From Salvelinus alpinus (lineage: Eukaryota > Chordata > Actinopteri > Salmoniformes > Salmonidae), in the NCBI RefSeq assembly GCF_045679555.1, contig NC_092096.1, positions 20,808,688 through 20,872,687 of the forward strand: a stretch of DNA of 64,000 bases. Reading direction: 5' to 3'. Below the pieces are notes generated by a model. It saw nothing but the letters and a program-made list of their open reading frames with translations. It had not been told where the DNA came from and made no database searches. The translations under genes were made by a program, and so were the position numbers. Positions 24,101 through 34,650 of the stretch are shown in pieces (within the stretch, counting starts at the first letter, position 1; every line of letters begins with the position of its first letter).

Positions 24101-26927
24101 AAGATTATTTCACTTATAATTCACTGTATCACAATTCCAGTGGGTCAAAAGTTTACATTAACTAAGTTGACTGTGCCTTTTAAACAGCTTGGAAAATTCC
24201 AGACATTCTGTCTCCTAGAGATGAATGTACTTTGTTGTGAAAAGTGCAAATCAATCCCAGAACAACAGCAAAGGACCTTGTGAAGATGCTGGAGGAAACG
24301 GGTACAAAAGTATCTATATCCACAGTCAAACGAGTCCTATAACGACATAACCTGAAAGGCCGCTCAGCAAGGCAGAAGCCACTGCTCCAAAACCGCCATA
24401 AAAAGCCAGACTACGGTTTGAAACTGCACATGGGGACAAAGATTGTACTTTTTGGAGAAATGTCCTCTGGTCTGATGACACAAAAATAGAACTGTTTGGC
24501 CATAATGACCATCGTTATGTTTAGAGGAAAAAGGGAGAGGCTGCAAGCTGAAGAAACACCATCCCAACCGTGAAACACGGGGGTGGCAGCATCATGTTGT
24601 GGGTGTGCTTTGCTGCAGGAGGAACTGGTGCACTTCACAAAATAGATGTCATCATGAGGAAGGACAATTGTGTGGTTATAATTGAAGCAACATCTCAAGA
24701 CATCAGTCAGGAAGTTAAAGCTTGGTCGCAAATGGGTCTTCTAAATGGACAATGACCCCAAGCATACTTCCAAAGTTGTGGCTTAAGGACAACAAAATCG
24801 AGGTGTCGGACTGGCCATCACAAAGCCCTGACCTCAATCCTATAGAAAATCTTTCGCAGAACTGAAAAAGCATGTGCGAGCAAGGAGGCCTATAAACCTG
24901 ACTCAGTTACACCAGCTCTGTCAGGGGGAATGGTTCAAAATTCACCCAACTTATTGTGGGAAGCTTGTGGAAGGCTACCCAAAATGTTTGATCCAAGTTA
25001 AACAATTTAAAGGCAATGCTACCAAATACTAATTGAGTGTATGATAACTTCTGACCCACTGGGAATGTCATTCTCTACTATTATTCTGACATTTCACATT
25101 CTTAAAATAAAGTGGTGATCCTAACTCACCTAAGACAGGGAATTTTTACTAGGATTAAATGTCAGGAATTGTGAAACACCTTTGCCAAATACATTTAAAC
25201 TCAGGTTATGTAAACTTCCGACTTCAACTGTACATATTTACAGTAGCAAGAACTGAGGGACCAAAATTTGGAAAAAATATGAATGTTTGGAAGATGTATT
25301 GTATATTTACATGTCTTTCATTGTGTGGTCTCAAGATATTTTTCAATGAGCATGCCCTTTATTTCATTCTCAAGCCATGCAAATAAAACATGCCTTGTCT
25401 GACTTCTGTCTCCCAGGTGGATCTGACAAGGTGACCCCCTTTACCTGCCCTAAGTGTGCCTACCACAGTCTGGAGGAAAAGAGCCTTCACCTCCACATGC
25501 AAAGCATTCACACAGAGGAGTACAACAAGCCCAATGTGTCTGGGAAAAACAGAGCAGAGGTTTCACCATGTCCCGACAGCACTCGCCAGATATTCACATC
25601 AATCAAACCTCTCCTTTCTTCAAAAACTTTAACAACTGAAAACTCTGAGAATCAAACCGGTAATGCTGGGACTCCCACCAAAGCAAAAGGCTACCATAAG
25701 GCCCACACATGCGCCACGTGCGGTAGGATCTTCACTCGCTCCTCAGATGTGAGGAGACACCAGCTCACCCACACGGGTGAGAGACCTTTCCACTGCTCTC
25801 AATGCGACAGGACCTTCCAGCATTCGTGGGACCTGACCAAGCATGAGAAGAAACATGGTGGGACATCTATCTCTTTCCCCTGCCAGAAGTGCGGGAGCTC
25901 CTTTGCCAACCTCCGCTCTCTGACAGCCCACCACAGAAGTTCCCACCTGGGCGAGAGCGACCTGCCCCACCTCTGCTCCATCTGTGGCAAGAGCTTCCCC
26001 TCCTCCTCTGAGTTGCTGGAGCACAGGAAGAGCCACGGGACCAGCCTCCAGTACATCTGCCAGCAGTGTGGCGAAAGCTTCCACTCCCTGCTGGCTCGCT
26101 CCCAACACCGGCAGACCCACCTGGTAAAGCGGCAGTTCAAGTGCCCGCACTGCGACAAGAGCTATACGCGCAAAGCTGATGTGAAGAGGCACATGTTCTC
26201 CCACAGCGGCGAGCGACCGCACCAGTGCAACCAGTGTGGGAGATGCTTTTCCTTCCTCTTCCTGCTCAAGAAACACCAAATAGTTCACACGGGCGAGAGG
26301 CCTTTCCAGTGCTCCTACTGTCCCAAGAGGTTCACATTGATATCCATCCTGAGCAGACATGAGAGAATGCACACCGGGGAGAGACCCTTCCTCTGCTCTC
26401 AGTGTGGGAAGAGCTTTCTGTCCCAGGGGGAGCTGTCCAAGCACCACCGCTCCCACACTGATGAGAGACCGTACGCTTGCAATCAGTGTGACAAGAGGTT
26501 TAAGAGCAAAAAATCCCAACAGGAACATATCATCTCCCACACCGGCGTGCGCCCTTACCCTTGCTCTTATTGTGGGAAAGGGTTCACCAAACCATACGCT
26601 CTGACCAGGCACCATCTCATACACACAGGGGAAAGACCATTCCCCTGCGTCCACTGTGGGAAGACATTTCTCACCCCCGCAGAGGTACAACTACACATCC
26701 GCATTCACACAGGGGAACGCCCTTACCCCTGCCCTGATTGTCAGCTGAAGTTTAGGAGTTCGTCAGACTTGGCACGACACAAACGCTTTCATACAGGGGT
26801 GCAGACATTTGTCTGTAACCAGTGTATGAAAAACTTTCCCACCTCGTCCAAACTGAAGAAACACATGGAGAACCACTCAGAGGCAGTCCAGAGCTCAGAC
26901 TTTGGAGAAAATTCAAACCAAGTGTGA
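21152..26927 (+). CDS. Gene C: TINF2_N domain-C2H2 zinc-finger protein, about 982 aa, 9 exons
   Basis: Predicted exons: 21152-21185, 21608-21810, 22071-22163, 22272-22367, 22551-22661, 22832-22949, 23049-23712, 23811-23929, 25417-26927. The sum is 2949 bp in one frame. Exons 2-6 code for the TIN2-like domain ([36 protein letters not shown]). Exon 7 opens with [10 protein letters not shown], is acidic ([13 protein letters not shown]) and ends with a basic [10 protein letters not shown]. Exon 8 is Ser/Asp-rich with a repeated [10 protein letters not shown]. Exon 9 holds 15 C2H2 fingers. Its first finger ([11 protein letters not shown]) is the same atypical type as in B and D. Intron 8 carries a Sleeping Beauty-type transposon starting 8 nt after the donor. 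Likely a nuclear DNA-binding factor; role unknown. Confidence 0.85.
23938..25230 (+). mobile_element. Sleeping Beauty-type Tc1-like transposon in intron 8 of gene C, broken
   Basis: A 1293-bp element flanked by TA on both sides. Both ends have the paired direct repeats inside long inverted repeats typical of the salmonid Sleeping Beauty lineage: the outer repeat near 23945 (GAAGTTGGAAGTTTACACAC), the inner repeat near 24138 (CCAGTGGGTCAAAAGTTTAC), and mirrored repeats near 25040 and 25200. The transposase frame runs with the gene but is fragmented by stops and small deletions. Sequence from about 24780 to 25215 differs more from the second copy (43481-44779) than the surrounding DNA does. Confidence 0.9.
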
Positions 26928-27852
26928 AGTAAGGGCAGCAGCACAATTGGCAAAACTGGCAGACAATTCATTAAAGTAAATTTACCTTCACAGCTATTAT
27001 ATTCTACAATGTCTCTGTCAAGGAAAATCTTTCAACACCATTAGATCTCTAAAATAAGATATCTTGTCAATCTGGCTCATGTCCATTGCAATATAGCTAT
27101 CAATTATTATTTTGTGTCTGATCAAAGGGAGTTGCAACTCAATCATGTCCTTGACATATTTTATTGTAAAACTGTATATGCTCAGCATCTTAAATGCAAC
27201 GGTTTTAAACTGTAAAATCAGTGCTATAATCATCCAATTAGTAGTCAATCAGTAGCTGGTCTATTGGAAGCGCTGGTAAATTAAAATGTTTGTCAACTTT
27301 TGAAGAATGTCAAAGATTAGTAAAATGTTCTGTTACGGTAATGAACCAGCCTTAGGTGGATGCCAACTTGTCTCCTTGTCTTTACAGTTCCCAGCACAAT
27401 ACATGTATTTTGTTCTACTTTGTAGCGCTCTGTTTCTCTGACACACATACCAGTAATTAAAATGAAATCAGTTGGGCGGGGGGAACAGGTTAGGCCCATG
27501 TAGTGAAAACAATAGGCTTTGAGTAGCTTTGTGCAGAAGATCTGTTGGATGTCAGTTGAATCATTCCTAGGTGAACTATCCGATGCATTTCCGATGACAG
27601 GACCCTTTGTGACGCGCAGCAATTCCAGGATCACTTCCGGATTGCTTTTCGTTCGTGGCTACAAGCATGTTATTAACTGGTTTACAATTAAATTAGTAAA
27701 ACATTCGTAGACAAAGCAAACGTAGTGTACACAACATTATTTGCTACAATCTGTAGCGTTCAGGAAGGAACCGATGCATTAAATCCCGTCGTCTAACGGG
27801 ATCCTCCATCTAACTTTTGTAACAACAGTCAGCATTTGGCCCACGCGACAAA
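26928..27852. other. Intergenic region between genes C and D
   Basis: About 925 bp holding the 3' end of C and the promoter/5' UTR of D. No coding exon or transposon recognised. ATTAAAG at about 26972 could serve as a weak polyadenylation signal for C. Confidence 0.45.
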
Positions 27853-30800
27853 ATGGACTCGGAATTTTCGGCAACGGACAATGCAGGTATGCAGGCTGTA
27901 TCTAATAAATGACCATGCAAATATGCCAGCCGCTGCATATACTATTTGCTACTTGAGTTATTTTGGGGTATGTTCAGCAAGACACCATGTTCACAGCTTG
28001 TTTCCAGTCAAAAATTAAGTCCACAGGACCCGAGCAGTACTCGTATATTTCTACAACAATTATGAACATTTGCTCCACTGAATATGCCCCAGTACCCATA
28101 ATTAAGATGCATAAGCTACATTCAATTACACAAGACTGTTGCGAAACGTTATTTAACAATTTCAGAGAATGCACTAGCTATGTTGCAGATTGATTTCAAA
28201 ATTGTTTACAATGTTCTTTTGAAATACTCTCCAAGCCAATGAAGGTACAACACATAACAACGTTTGTGGACACCTGCTCCTCGAACATCTAATTGAAAAG
28301 TCATGGGCATTAATATGGGGTTGGTCCCCCCTTTGCTGCTATAACAGCCTCCACTAGACATCCTGTGAAGGCTTTCCACTAGATGTTGGAAAATTGCTGC
28401 GGGGCTTGGTTTCTATTCGGCCACAAGAGCATTAGTGAGGTCGGGCACTGATGTTGGGCGATTAGGCCTGGCTCACAGTCGGCGTTCCAATTCATCCCAG
28501 AGGTGTTCGTTGAGGTCAGGGCTCAGTGCAGGCTAGTCAAGTTCTTACAGACCGATCTCGACAAACCATTTCTCTATGGATCTCGCTTTGTGCACGGGGG
28601 CATTGTCATGCTGAAACAGTAAAGGTCCTAACCCCAAACTTTTGCCACAAAGTTGAAAGGACAGAATCGTCTAGAATGTCATTGTTTGCTGTAGTGTTAA
28701 GATGTCCCTTCACCTGAACCATGAAAAACAACCCCAGACCATTATTCCTCCTCCACCAAACTTTAGAGTTGGCACTATGCATTGGGGCAAGTAGCGTTCT
28801 CCTGGACTCCGCCAAACCCAGATTCGTCGTTGGACTACCAGAGAACGCTCCAGAGTCCAATGGCGGCAAGCTTTACACCACTCCAGCTGACGCTTGGCAT
28901 TGCGCATGATGACCTTAGGCTTGTGTGCGGCTGCTCAGCCATGGAAACCCATTTCACGAAGCTCCCGACAAGCAGTTATTGTGCTGACATTGCTTCCAGA
29001 GGCAGTTTGGAACTCTATAGTGAGTGTTGCAAACAAGGACCGACAAATTGTACGAGCTATGCTCTTCAGCACTCGACGGTCTCGTTCTGTGAGCTTGTGT
29101 GGCCTACCACTTTGCGGCTGAGCTGTTGTTGCTCCTAGAGTTTCCACTTCACAATAACAACACTTACAGTTGACTGGGGCAGCTCTAGCAGGGCAGAAAT
29201 TTGGTGGTGCACGCTAATAGCATTTCAATCGGTGACGTCACTCGCTCTGAGACCTGAAGTAGTTGTTCCCCTTGCTCTGCAAGGGCCGTGGCTTTTGTGG
29301 CGCGATGGGTAACGATGCTTCGTGGGTGACTGTTGTTGATGTGTGCAGAGGGTCACTGGTTTGAGCCCAGGTAGGGGCGAGGAGAGGGACGGAAGCTATA
29401 CTGTTACATTGATGCTGTTGACCCGGATCACTGGTTGCTGGCGAATAAGGGTGAACGTGGAAAGAGGAAGCTGGCGGATCGTTGGGAGAACGACCTCTAT
29501 ATTGTTATGGAGAAGAATAGTGACAACCACATCTTCAAGATACAGAACATGTCGACTGGCCGAGAAAACGGTCCACCGTAATCTGATAATTCCTGTAAAC
29601 TTCTTGCTTCTCCCTGACACTGCCTTGGAGACACCTAATACGGGAGACCGTGAGGATCCGAATGAGGAGATGGAGGACTCATCCATGAACGACATACAAG
29701 AAATGGACATTGGTGAGAGGACTAGTGCGGGGGTATCAGAACAGACCTCGGGGAAGCACAGCCGGAGCACGCTGAAAAAGAAACCCCAGATGTGCTGGAA
29801 GATGGGCCACTGGCGAGGGACCCTCAGAACTCACCACATTCTGAGGGTGCCACTGGTGGCACAAGCATGTCAGAGCTAACCTTTGGAGAAGAAATGTCCG
29901 AACCCTTTGAAGAAGAAAGGCATTCTGAAGATGCCGCTGGTAGCACAAGCTCCAGCAACAGTCACCCACGAAGCATCGTTACCCATCGCGCCACAAAAGC
30001 CGCGGCCCTTGCAGAGCAAGGGGAACAACTACTTCAGGTCTCAGAGTGAGTGACGTCACCCGATTGAACCGCTAATAGCGCGCACCACCGCTAACAAGCC
30101 AGCCATTTCACATCGGTTACACCACGTTGAAAGTCACTGAGCTTCTCAGTAAGGCTATTCTACTGAAAATGTTTGTCTATGAAGATTGCATGGCTGTGTG
30201 CTAGATTTTATTCATCTGTCAGCAACTGGTGTAGCTGAAATAGCCAAATTCACTCATTTGAAGGGGTGTCCACATACTTTTGTATATACAGTGTATGCGT
30301 TTGACGTTCTGTCTGATTGCACCCTTATTATTCATTTTTCCATGCTGTTTTAGGTCTCCCTCTCCTCTCCCTCTGCCTCTTGGTTCCACCCATTCAGCTC
30401 ATGTCAGCGTCCATATGGCAGGTGGTGCAACAGCGAGATGCCATGAATTATGCAATGCTGGCGGAGTTTGTCTCCCTGGTGACAGAGATGGTCCCGGAGT
30501 TGCTGATCTATAGGCACAGGGCCCAACTTATTTTGGGATTGCGAGCAAGGGTGAGTGTTACAACCCTAATGAGTGAGTGTAGAGGCATAGATAGAGCCCT
30601 GATGTATTCGGATCCCTTTTAGAATCCAAGAGTGGAAGATTTAGTCTTGTGTAGGCACACTAATTTCAAAACAGTCCCTTTACAAGTCAGAATGTTGAAT
30701 AAACTTCATTTGGACAAACTTTACCTGTTGTCTGCTGATTTTGTATCCTTATGTCGGAGGTAATCGGTGACCAAATATCCACAGTGAAGTGTTATTAGCC

Positions 30801-32971
30801 CGACTTTCAGTACGCTGGTCTGTATATGTTTTCAATACTGATGCATGGGACGTAAACACCTGCACAATATCTTAACAAGGGCCAAGCGTGACCAAACGTT
30901 GACAACTTTTCATTTGTAGTATATCGCATGCGGTTCCAGCTGATTGCGAAGGGGACATGCTTCGGTCGACAACGTTTGGTTACGTTCGGCTATTGTTTGC
31001 ATATTGTGCATCATGTGCAATGCGTCAGGAGATAGAAAATACAAACCGTGGAAATGTTATCTTTATTTCCTACTGCCAAAAGGACAACAGCACGGGCAAC
31101 CGGTGAATTGAGTGTAAATATCATTTTATTCAACATTCTGGCTTGTAGAGACTACTGCATATTTTTTTGTGCGTCTTTTTCAGATTGAAAAGCCATGGGG
31201 TGACCATGGTAACAGTCTGACGTACTATAACTATATAACTAATGAATAATGGTTTATGGGGTATGTGTTATTGCAGCACATTCTGGAGTTGTGTCGCAGT
31301 GAGCATCCTGTAGAACCTCAGGTCATCTTAACCCAGCTGTACATGATTCAACCACTTACCCACTTCAGTAATGATGTAAGTTGATCTTCAATGAATACCT
31401 TCTTCCTGGAGGAGTAGACTGGAATAACTGTGGAGTGAAATGCACTGCTATAGATAAACTATGTTGGACAAATGTGTCCTTATTTGATGTATTCTACAGG
31501 TAAGTGACACAGAGGTGGAGTCGTCAGAGACTAATTTTCTGGAGCTGGTCCAGACCCTGCTTAAAGACCCTGATGAGAGAGAGCATTTTTTCACAGTGAG
31601 ACTTCATAGAACACATGTCCTCTTGCATTGGATTTACAGGTCAATGAAGTAAAGTGTTTTTTGCATTGCATTTACCTGTATATTAAATAATGTGGAGGGT
31701 TTTCTTCCTCATCTGTGTCCCTCAGGAGATATTCCCAGTGGAGTATGGACCACAATATGACATCGAGCTGCAGACTCTACTGTGGGAGTTCCTCTCCAGA
31801 TTGGTTCAACTGTTACCGACCCCTGACCTCACACAGGTGAGGGAAAGAATACCTTCCATTCACATCTACTGTTTAATAATCATTGTGCAGTACCAGATGA
31901 ATTAAACTGTGCAAGGAACCATGTGAAGTGGAATATTCAGTAGATACATATCTATTATTTTATCTATCCCCCAGACAATGGCATGGCTTGGTACTGCCCC
32001 CTCAGTCTTGGATGATTGTGCCCATGTTATATCTCATCCAGCAGATCTGAAGAGTCTGCTCCAGCACCATAAACGTCTTGGGCATTTGGAGCAACATGGT
32101 GGGTGACACGTAGCAAATGAATGAATCCTATTTTAAAACTGCACATGGCATACATCCAAATGGATTGACTTTAATTGTAGCATCCTCTCTTTGAACAGTA
32201 CCCCCCTGCGCCATGGGCGACTGCATCCTGTCCTCTCTCTCCATCCCGCCACACAGTAGAACGGTGATCAGCACTGAGCAGACCACCTGTGACAACCAGT
32301 CAGAACCCTCGCAGGAGTTTGTGGATGACTTCGAGGTGGAAATTGTAACTCTGACAGATTATGAAGAGGTTGAATTAGGTTTGAGTCAGGAGGAGGTGGA
32401 GGATGGGAACGATGACGAAGGACAGACCATGGAGGACAAGGAAGAAGAGCCTAAAGAAACGCCCGTTGAAGAAGTGGAGGAAGAGGAGAAAGTGATGGAG
32501 GACCATGAAGAGAGGGGCTTGGAGAACAACTCGCATCTAGAAGAAGCCGAGGATGACCCAGCATCCTCCCATCACCAAACATCCTCTGGGCCACACATCT
32601 GCTCAGTCTGTGAGAAGAGCTTCAAGTTTGCCTCTGCACTAATAGCCCACCAGGTCATCCATACAGGAGAGCGCCCGTATGTGTGCCATCTGTGCGGCCG
32701 GTGTTTCTCCTTCAGGCAGTCTCTGGACAGGCACAAACAGACACACAAGGATGGGCGCGTTTACGACTGCTTGATCTGTGGGGAGACCTTTCAGTCCTTG
32801 TCAGCCCGCACAGAGCACAAGAAGAGCCATATGGAGCAAGGCGCTTACCAGTGCTCACAGTGCCACAGGAAGTTCAACTGGGCGTCGGCTATGGTGAGAC
32901 ACCTGAAGGCTCACACAGAGGGCACTGAGGTCAAAACGCAGGAACTTACAAAAAGCCTGAAGTCTGAGAAA
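27853..32971 (+). CDS. Gene D, first copy: TINF2_N-C2H2 protein, cut by the assembly gap
   Basis: Predicted exons: 27853-27886, 30354-30550, 31277-31375, 31500-31595, 31726-31836, 31975-32098, and exon 7 from 32199 running into the Ns at 32972. Exons 2-6 code for the TIN2-like domain ([41 protein letters not shown]). Exon 7 starts with [18 protein letters not shown], continues with a very acidic stretch and holds four C2H2 fingers before the gap. Exons 8-9 are missing only because the contig ends; the full gene is at 47407-54759. Intron 1 (2.5 kb) is mostly a Tc1-like element with a nested insert. Confidence 0.85.
28248..30293 (-). mobile_element. Tc1-like transposon in intron 1 of gene D, broken, with nested insert
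   Basis: The ends read GTTTGTGGACACC on the left and GTGTCCACATACTTTTGTAT on the right, flanked by TA, matching a common salmonid Tc1-like family. Minus-strand pieces of transposase are visible: a helix-turn-helix part at 28935-29147 ([20 protein letters not shown]) and a catalytic-core part at 28606-28907 ([15 protein letters not shown]). Stops and frame changes make it inactive. It is interrupted by the insert at about 29203-30093. An identical arrangement recurs at 47802-49847. Confidence 0.85.
29203..30093. mobile_element. Inverted-repeat insert carrying a Ty3/gypsy-like pol remnant (fossil)
   Basis: About 890 bp inside the Tc1-like element. Its ends are inverted copies of each other over roughly 130 bp (GTGACGTCACTCGCTCTGAG at left, its mirror at right). 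Just inside the left arm is a tRNA-like B-box sequence (CACTGGTTTGAGCCC). The centre, about 29400-29640, resembles the C-terminal end of a Ty3/gypsy integrase. It is a broken fragment without other retroelement parts. Whether the unit moved as a foldback element or arose by inverted insertion is unclear. Confidence 0.6.
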
Positions 32972-33071
32972 NNNNNNNNNNNNNNNNNNNNNNNNNNNNN
33001 NNNNNNNNNNNNNNNNNNNNNNNNNNNNNNNNNNNNNNNNNNNNNNNNNNNNNNNNNNNNNNNNNNNNNNN
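32972..33071. other. Assembly gap, 100 N
   Basis: Exactly 100 Ns, the usual placeholder for a gap of unknown length. It interrupts exon 7 of gene D on the left. On the right the sequence resumes inside the right-hand part of a DIRS-like element. Confidence 1.
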
Positions 33072-33388
33072 TGCTAGGTACTATCAGGTAAATGTGGCAC
33101 CTCCCTCTGCGGTTGGTTCAGCGGTCCTGGGCGTCGCCTCCCGTTCCACATTGACGGCCCCTGCGTCTCGGTCTCGCACTTGGATTTCGCCGCAGGCTGG
33201 TCAGGTCCCTCTAGCACCGACTAATCTGGTACGGGTATACCAATATATTGGAGTGATCCAATATAGTGAAATATAACTAAAGTTATGTATGTAACCACGG
33301 TTATGTGAGCTATTTGGATCACTCCAATCCTCTACGGTGCTAGAGTCGCCTCAAAAATGATGTAGAGAACGCATGTCGCGGCCATGGG

Positions 33389-33431
<43 letters not shown>

Positions 33432-33568
33432 GGGCAAACCCCAGCCGTGACACAGGTGTACACGGGAGTAAATCTGTTAATCCTCACCTCGGATGTATCC
33501 CTCCGCCGCGGAGTGATACCAATATATTGGAGTGATCCAAATATCTCACATAACCGTGGTTACATATG
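33072..33568 (+). mobile_element. DIRS-like retroelement, right end (fossil fragment)
   Basis: The last 165 bp or so is the reverse complement of the left terminal repeat at 9615-9790, including the palindrome-rich CCAATATATTGGAGTGATCC. A second related inverted stretch at about 33235-33330 fits an internal complementary region, as known for DIRS elements. It is followed by the same Tc1 right tip that follows the first DIRS piece at 14045. It is thus the right end of the same insertion, seen in the second contig. Confidence 0.8.
33392..33430. repeat. (TA)n microsatellite
   Basis: About 19 TA units within the right-hand DIRS-like fragment. The corresponding left repeat near 9737 has only a few TA units (CCCCTATATATAGAACCC). 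Confidence 0.9.
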
Positions 33569-33575
33569 TAACCTT

Positions 33576-33645
33576 CGGTATTGTGTAGGTTGTAACATAA
33601 AATGTGGAAAAAGTCAAGGGCTCTGAATACTTTCCGAATGCACTT
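33576..33645 (-). mobile_element. Tc1-like transposon right tip (second copy)
   Basis: Repeats 14051-14120: GGTATTGTGTAGGTTG then the tip ending GAATGCACTT before TA. The rest of this transposon copy would lie left of the DIRS fragment and is not present after the gap. Confidence 0.8.
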
Positions 33646-34650
33646 TAAAAGTTACATATTTTAAAATCTTGATTCCTGACAAGCGAAACATCATCAATGG
33701 ACTAATTACATTTTTTTTTTAAGATCGTTATTGGGTGTAAATTTCCTTTTAAGCTACTTATCATAGTGGGTATATCCAGTCCAATACTTCAAGTATTGTT
33801 TTTTCTGTGATTGCTGAACTTTTCATTAAGAATGCACTCATTATTTTTATGGTTACATTTATTTTATTAACCTTTATTTTAATATTGTATGAAACGTGTT
33901 GTAGATTATTTTTTTGTCATTTGAATTAAATTGACTTTTTTGGCAACATCAGAGGAGTTTATTGCATTATATTAGCATTTGTGAGATGATTCACTGATTA
34001 CTTGAGACGATCTAGCCAAAGATTTGTATCACTAAACCAAGATAGACCACAGCCTGTAGTTTCCAATGGGAACAGATGAGTCATAGTAGGAAGAACAAGC
34101 AAGGAGGTGGGCAGAGCCAAGCACGAGATCCTATAGGCCCGTTCTAGCAGACAACTGCATATATCCGTTAGGGAACGCCTACTCTGAAATGCACGTGTGC
34201 AATAACTCAAGTCAACTTTTCACTCAAAAACAACGCGATTAAAAAAAACGTTGACAAAACTTAGTCCACTCTATTCATAACATATTTTAGTTTTGGGAAC
34301 AGAAAACTGTATTGAGATCAAATGTTTCATTAATGAGAAAATGTTCAGAATGTAGGCCAAAATCCATCTCGCTCCATCTTCTCCCATTGCCCGTCAGTGG
34401 GCTTCCGAGTGGAAAGGCCAAGCGGATATTTATACATCCAGTACCTGTCTCATTGTTCAATCTGTGATATAGCGTTTCCCACGATCGTAACTTTTATTCT
34501 GAAGGCGAATATAAACCGGAACTAATGTTTTTTTAGGCGACTTCCTGCAAAATGAGAAAAAAATTATAACTTCCAGGTAAACAGATATTTCAGCCAAGTG
34601 ACTAAATGATTGCTTGGGTTTAGTTTAGGACGTCCCTGTGACTGATAATA
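33646..34650. other. Intergenic region upstream of gene B'
   Basis: Second copy of 14121-15123, with scattered single-base and poly-A/T length differences. No coding exon seen. Confidence 0.5.

Larger units (their letters stand above)
14041..32971. repeat. Left copy of the 18.9-kb duplication flanking the assembly gap
   Basis: Matches 33566-52524 collinearly. The coordinate offset drifts only from 19525 to 19554 through small indels. It contains genes B, C and the first part of D plus all their transposons. Differences are few in the outer parts, and I found none from about 17160 to about 24170. The copy stops exactly at the 100-N gap in the middle of a coding exon, which suggests an assembly overlap. 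Confidence 0.95.

Noticed and set aside
25743-26690. A 315-residue open frame antisense to the gene C finger exon (and its copy at 45292-46239)
   Set aside because: It is the mirror of a finger array. Repeated TGEKPY-type codons leave the opposite strand free of stops; it has no splice context or family resemblance.
32213-33091. A single gene reading through the N gap
   Set aside because: The 100 Ns are of unknown true length, and the sequence beyond is DIRS-like DNA, whereas the intact exon 7 at 51752-52865 shows the real continuation.
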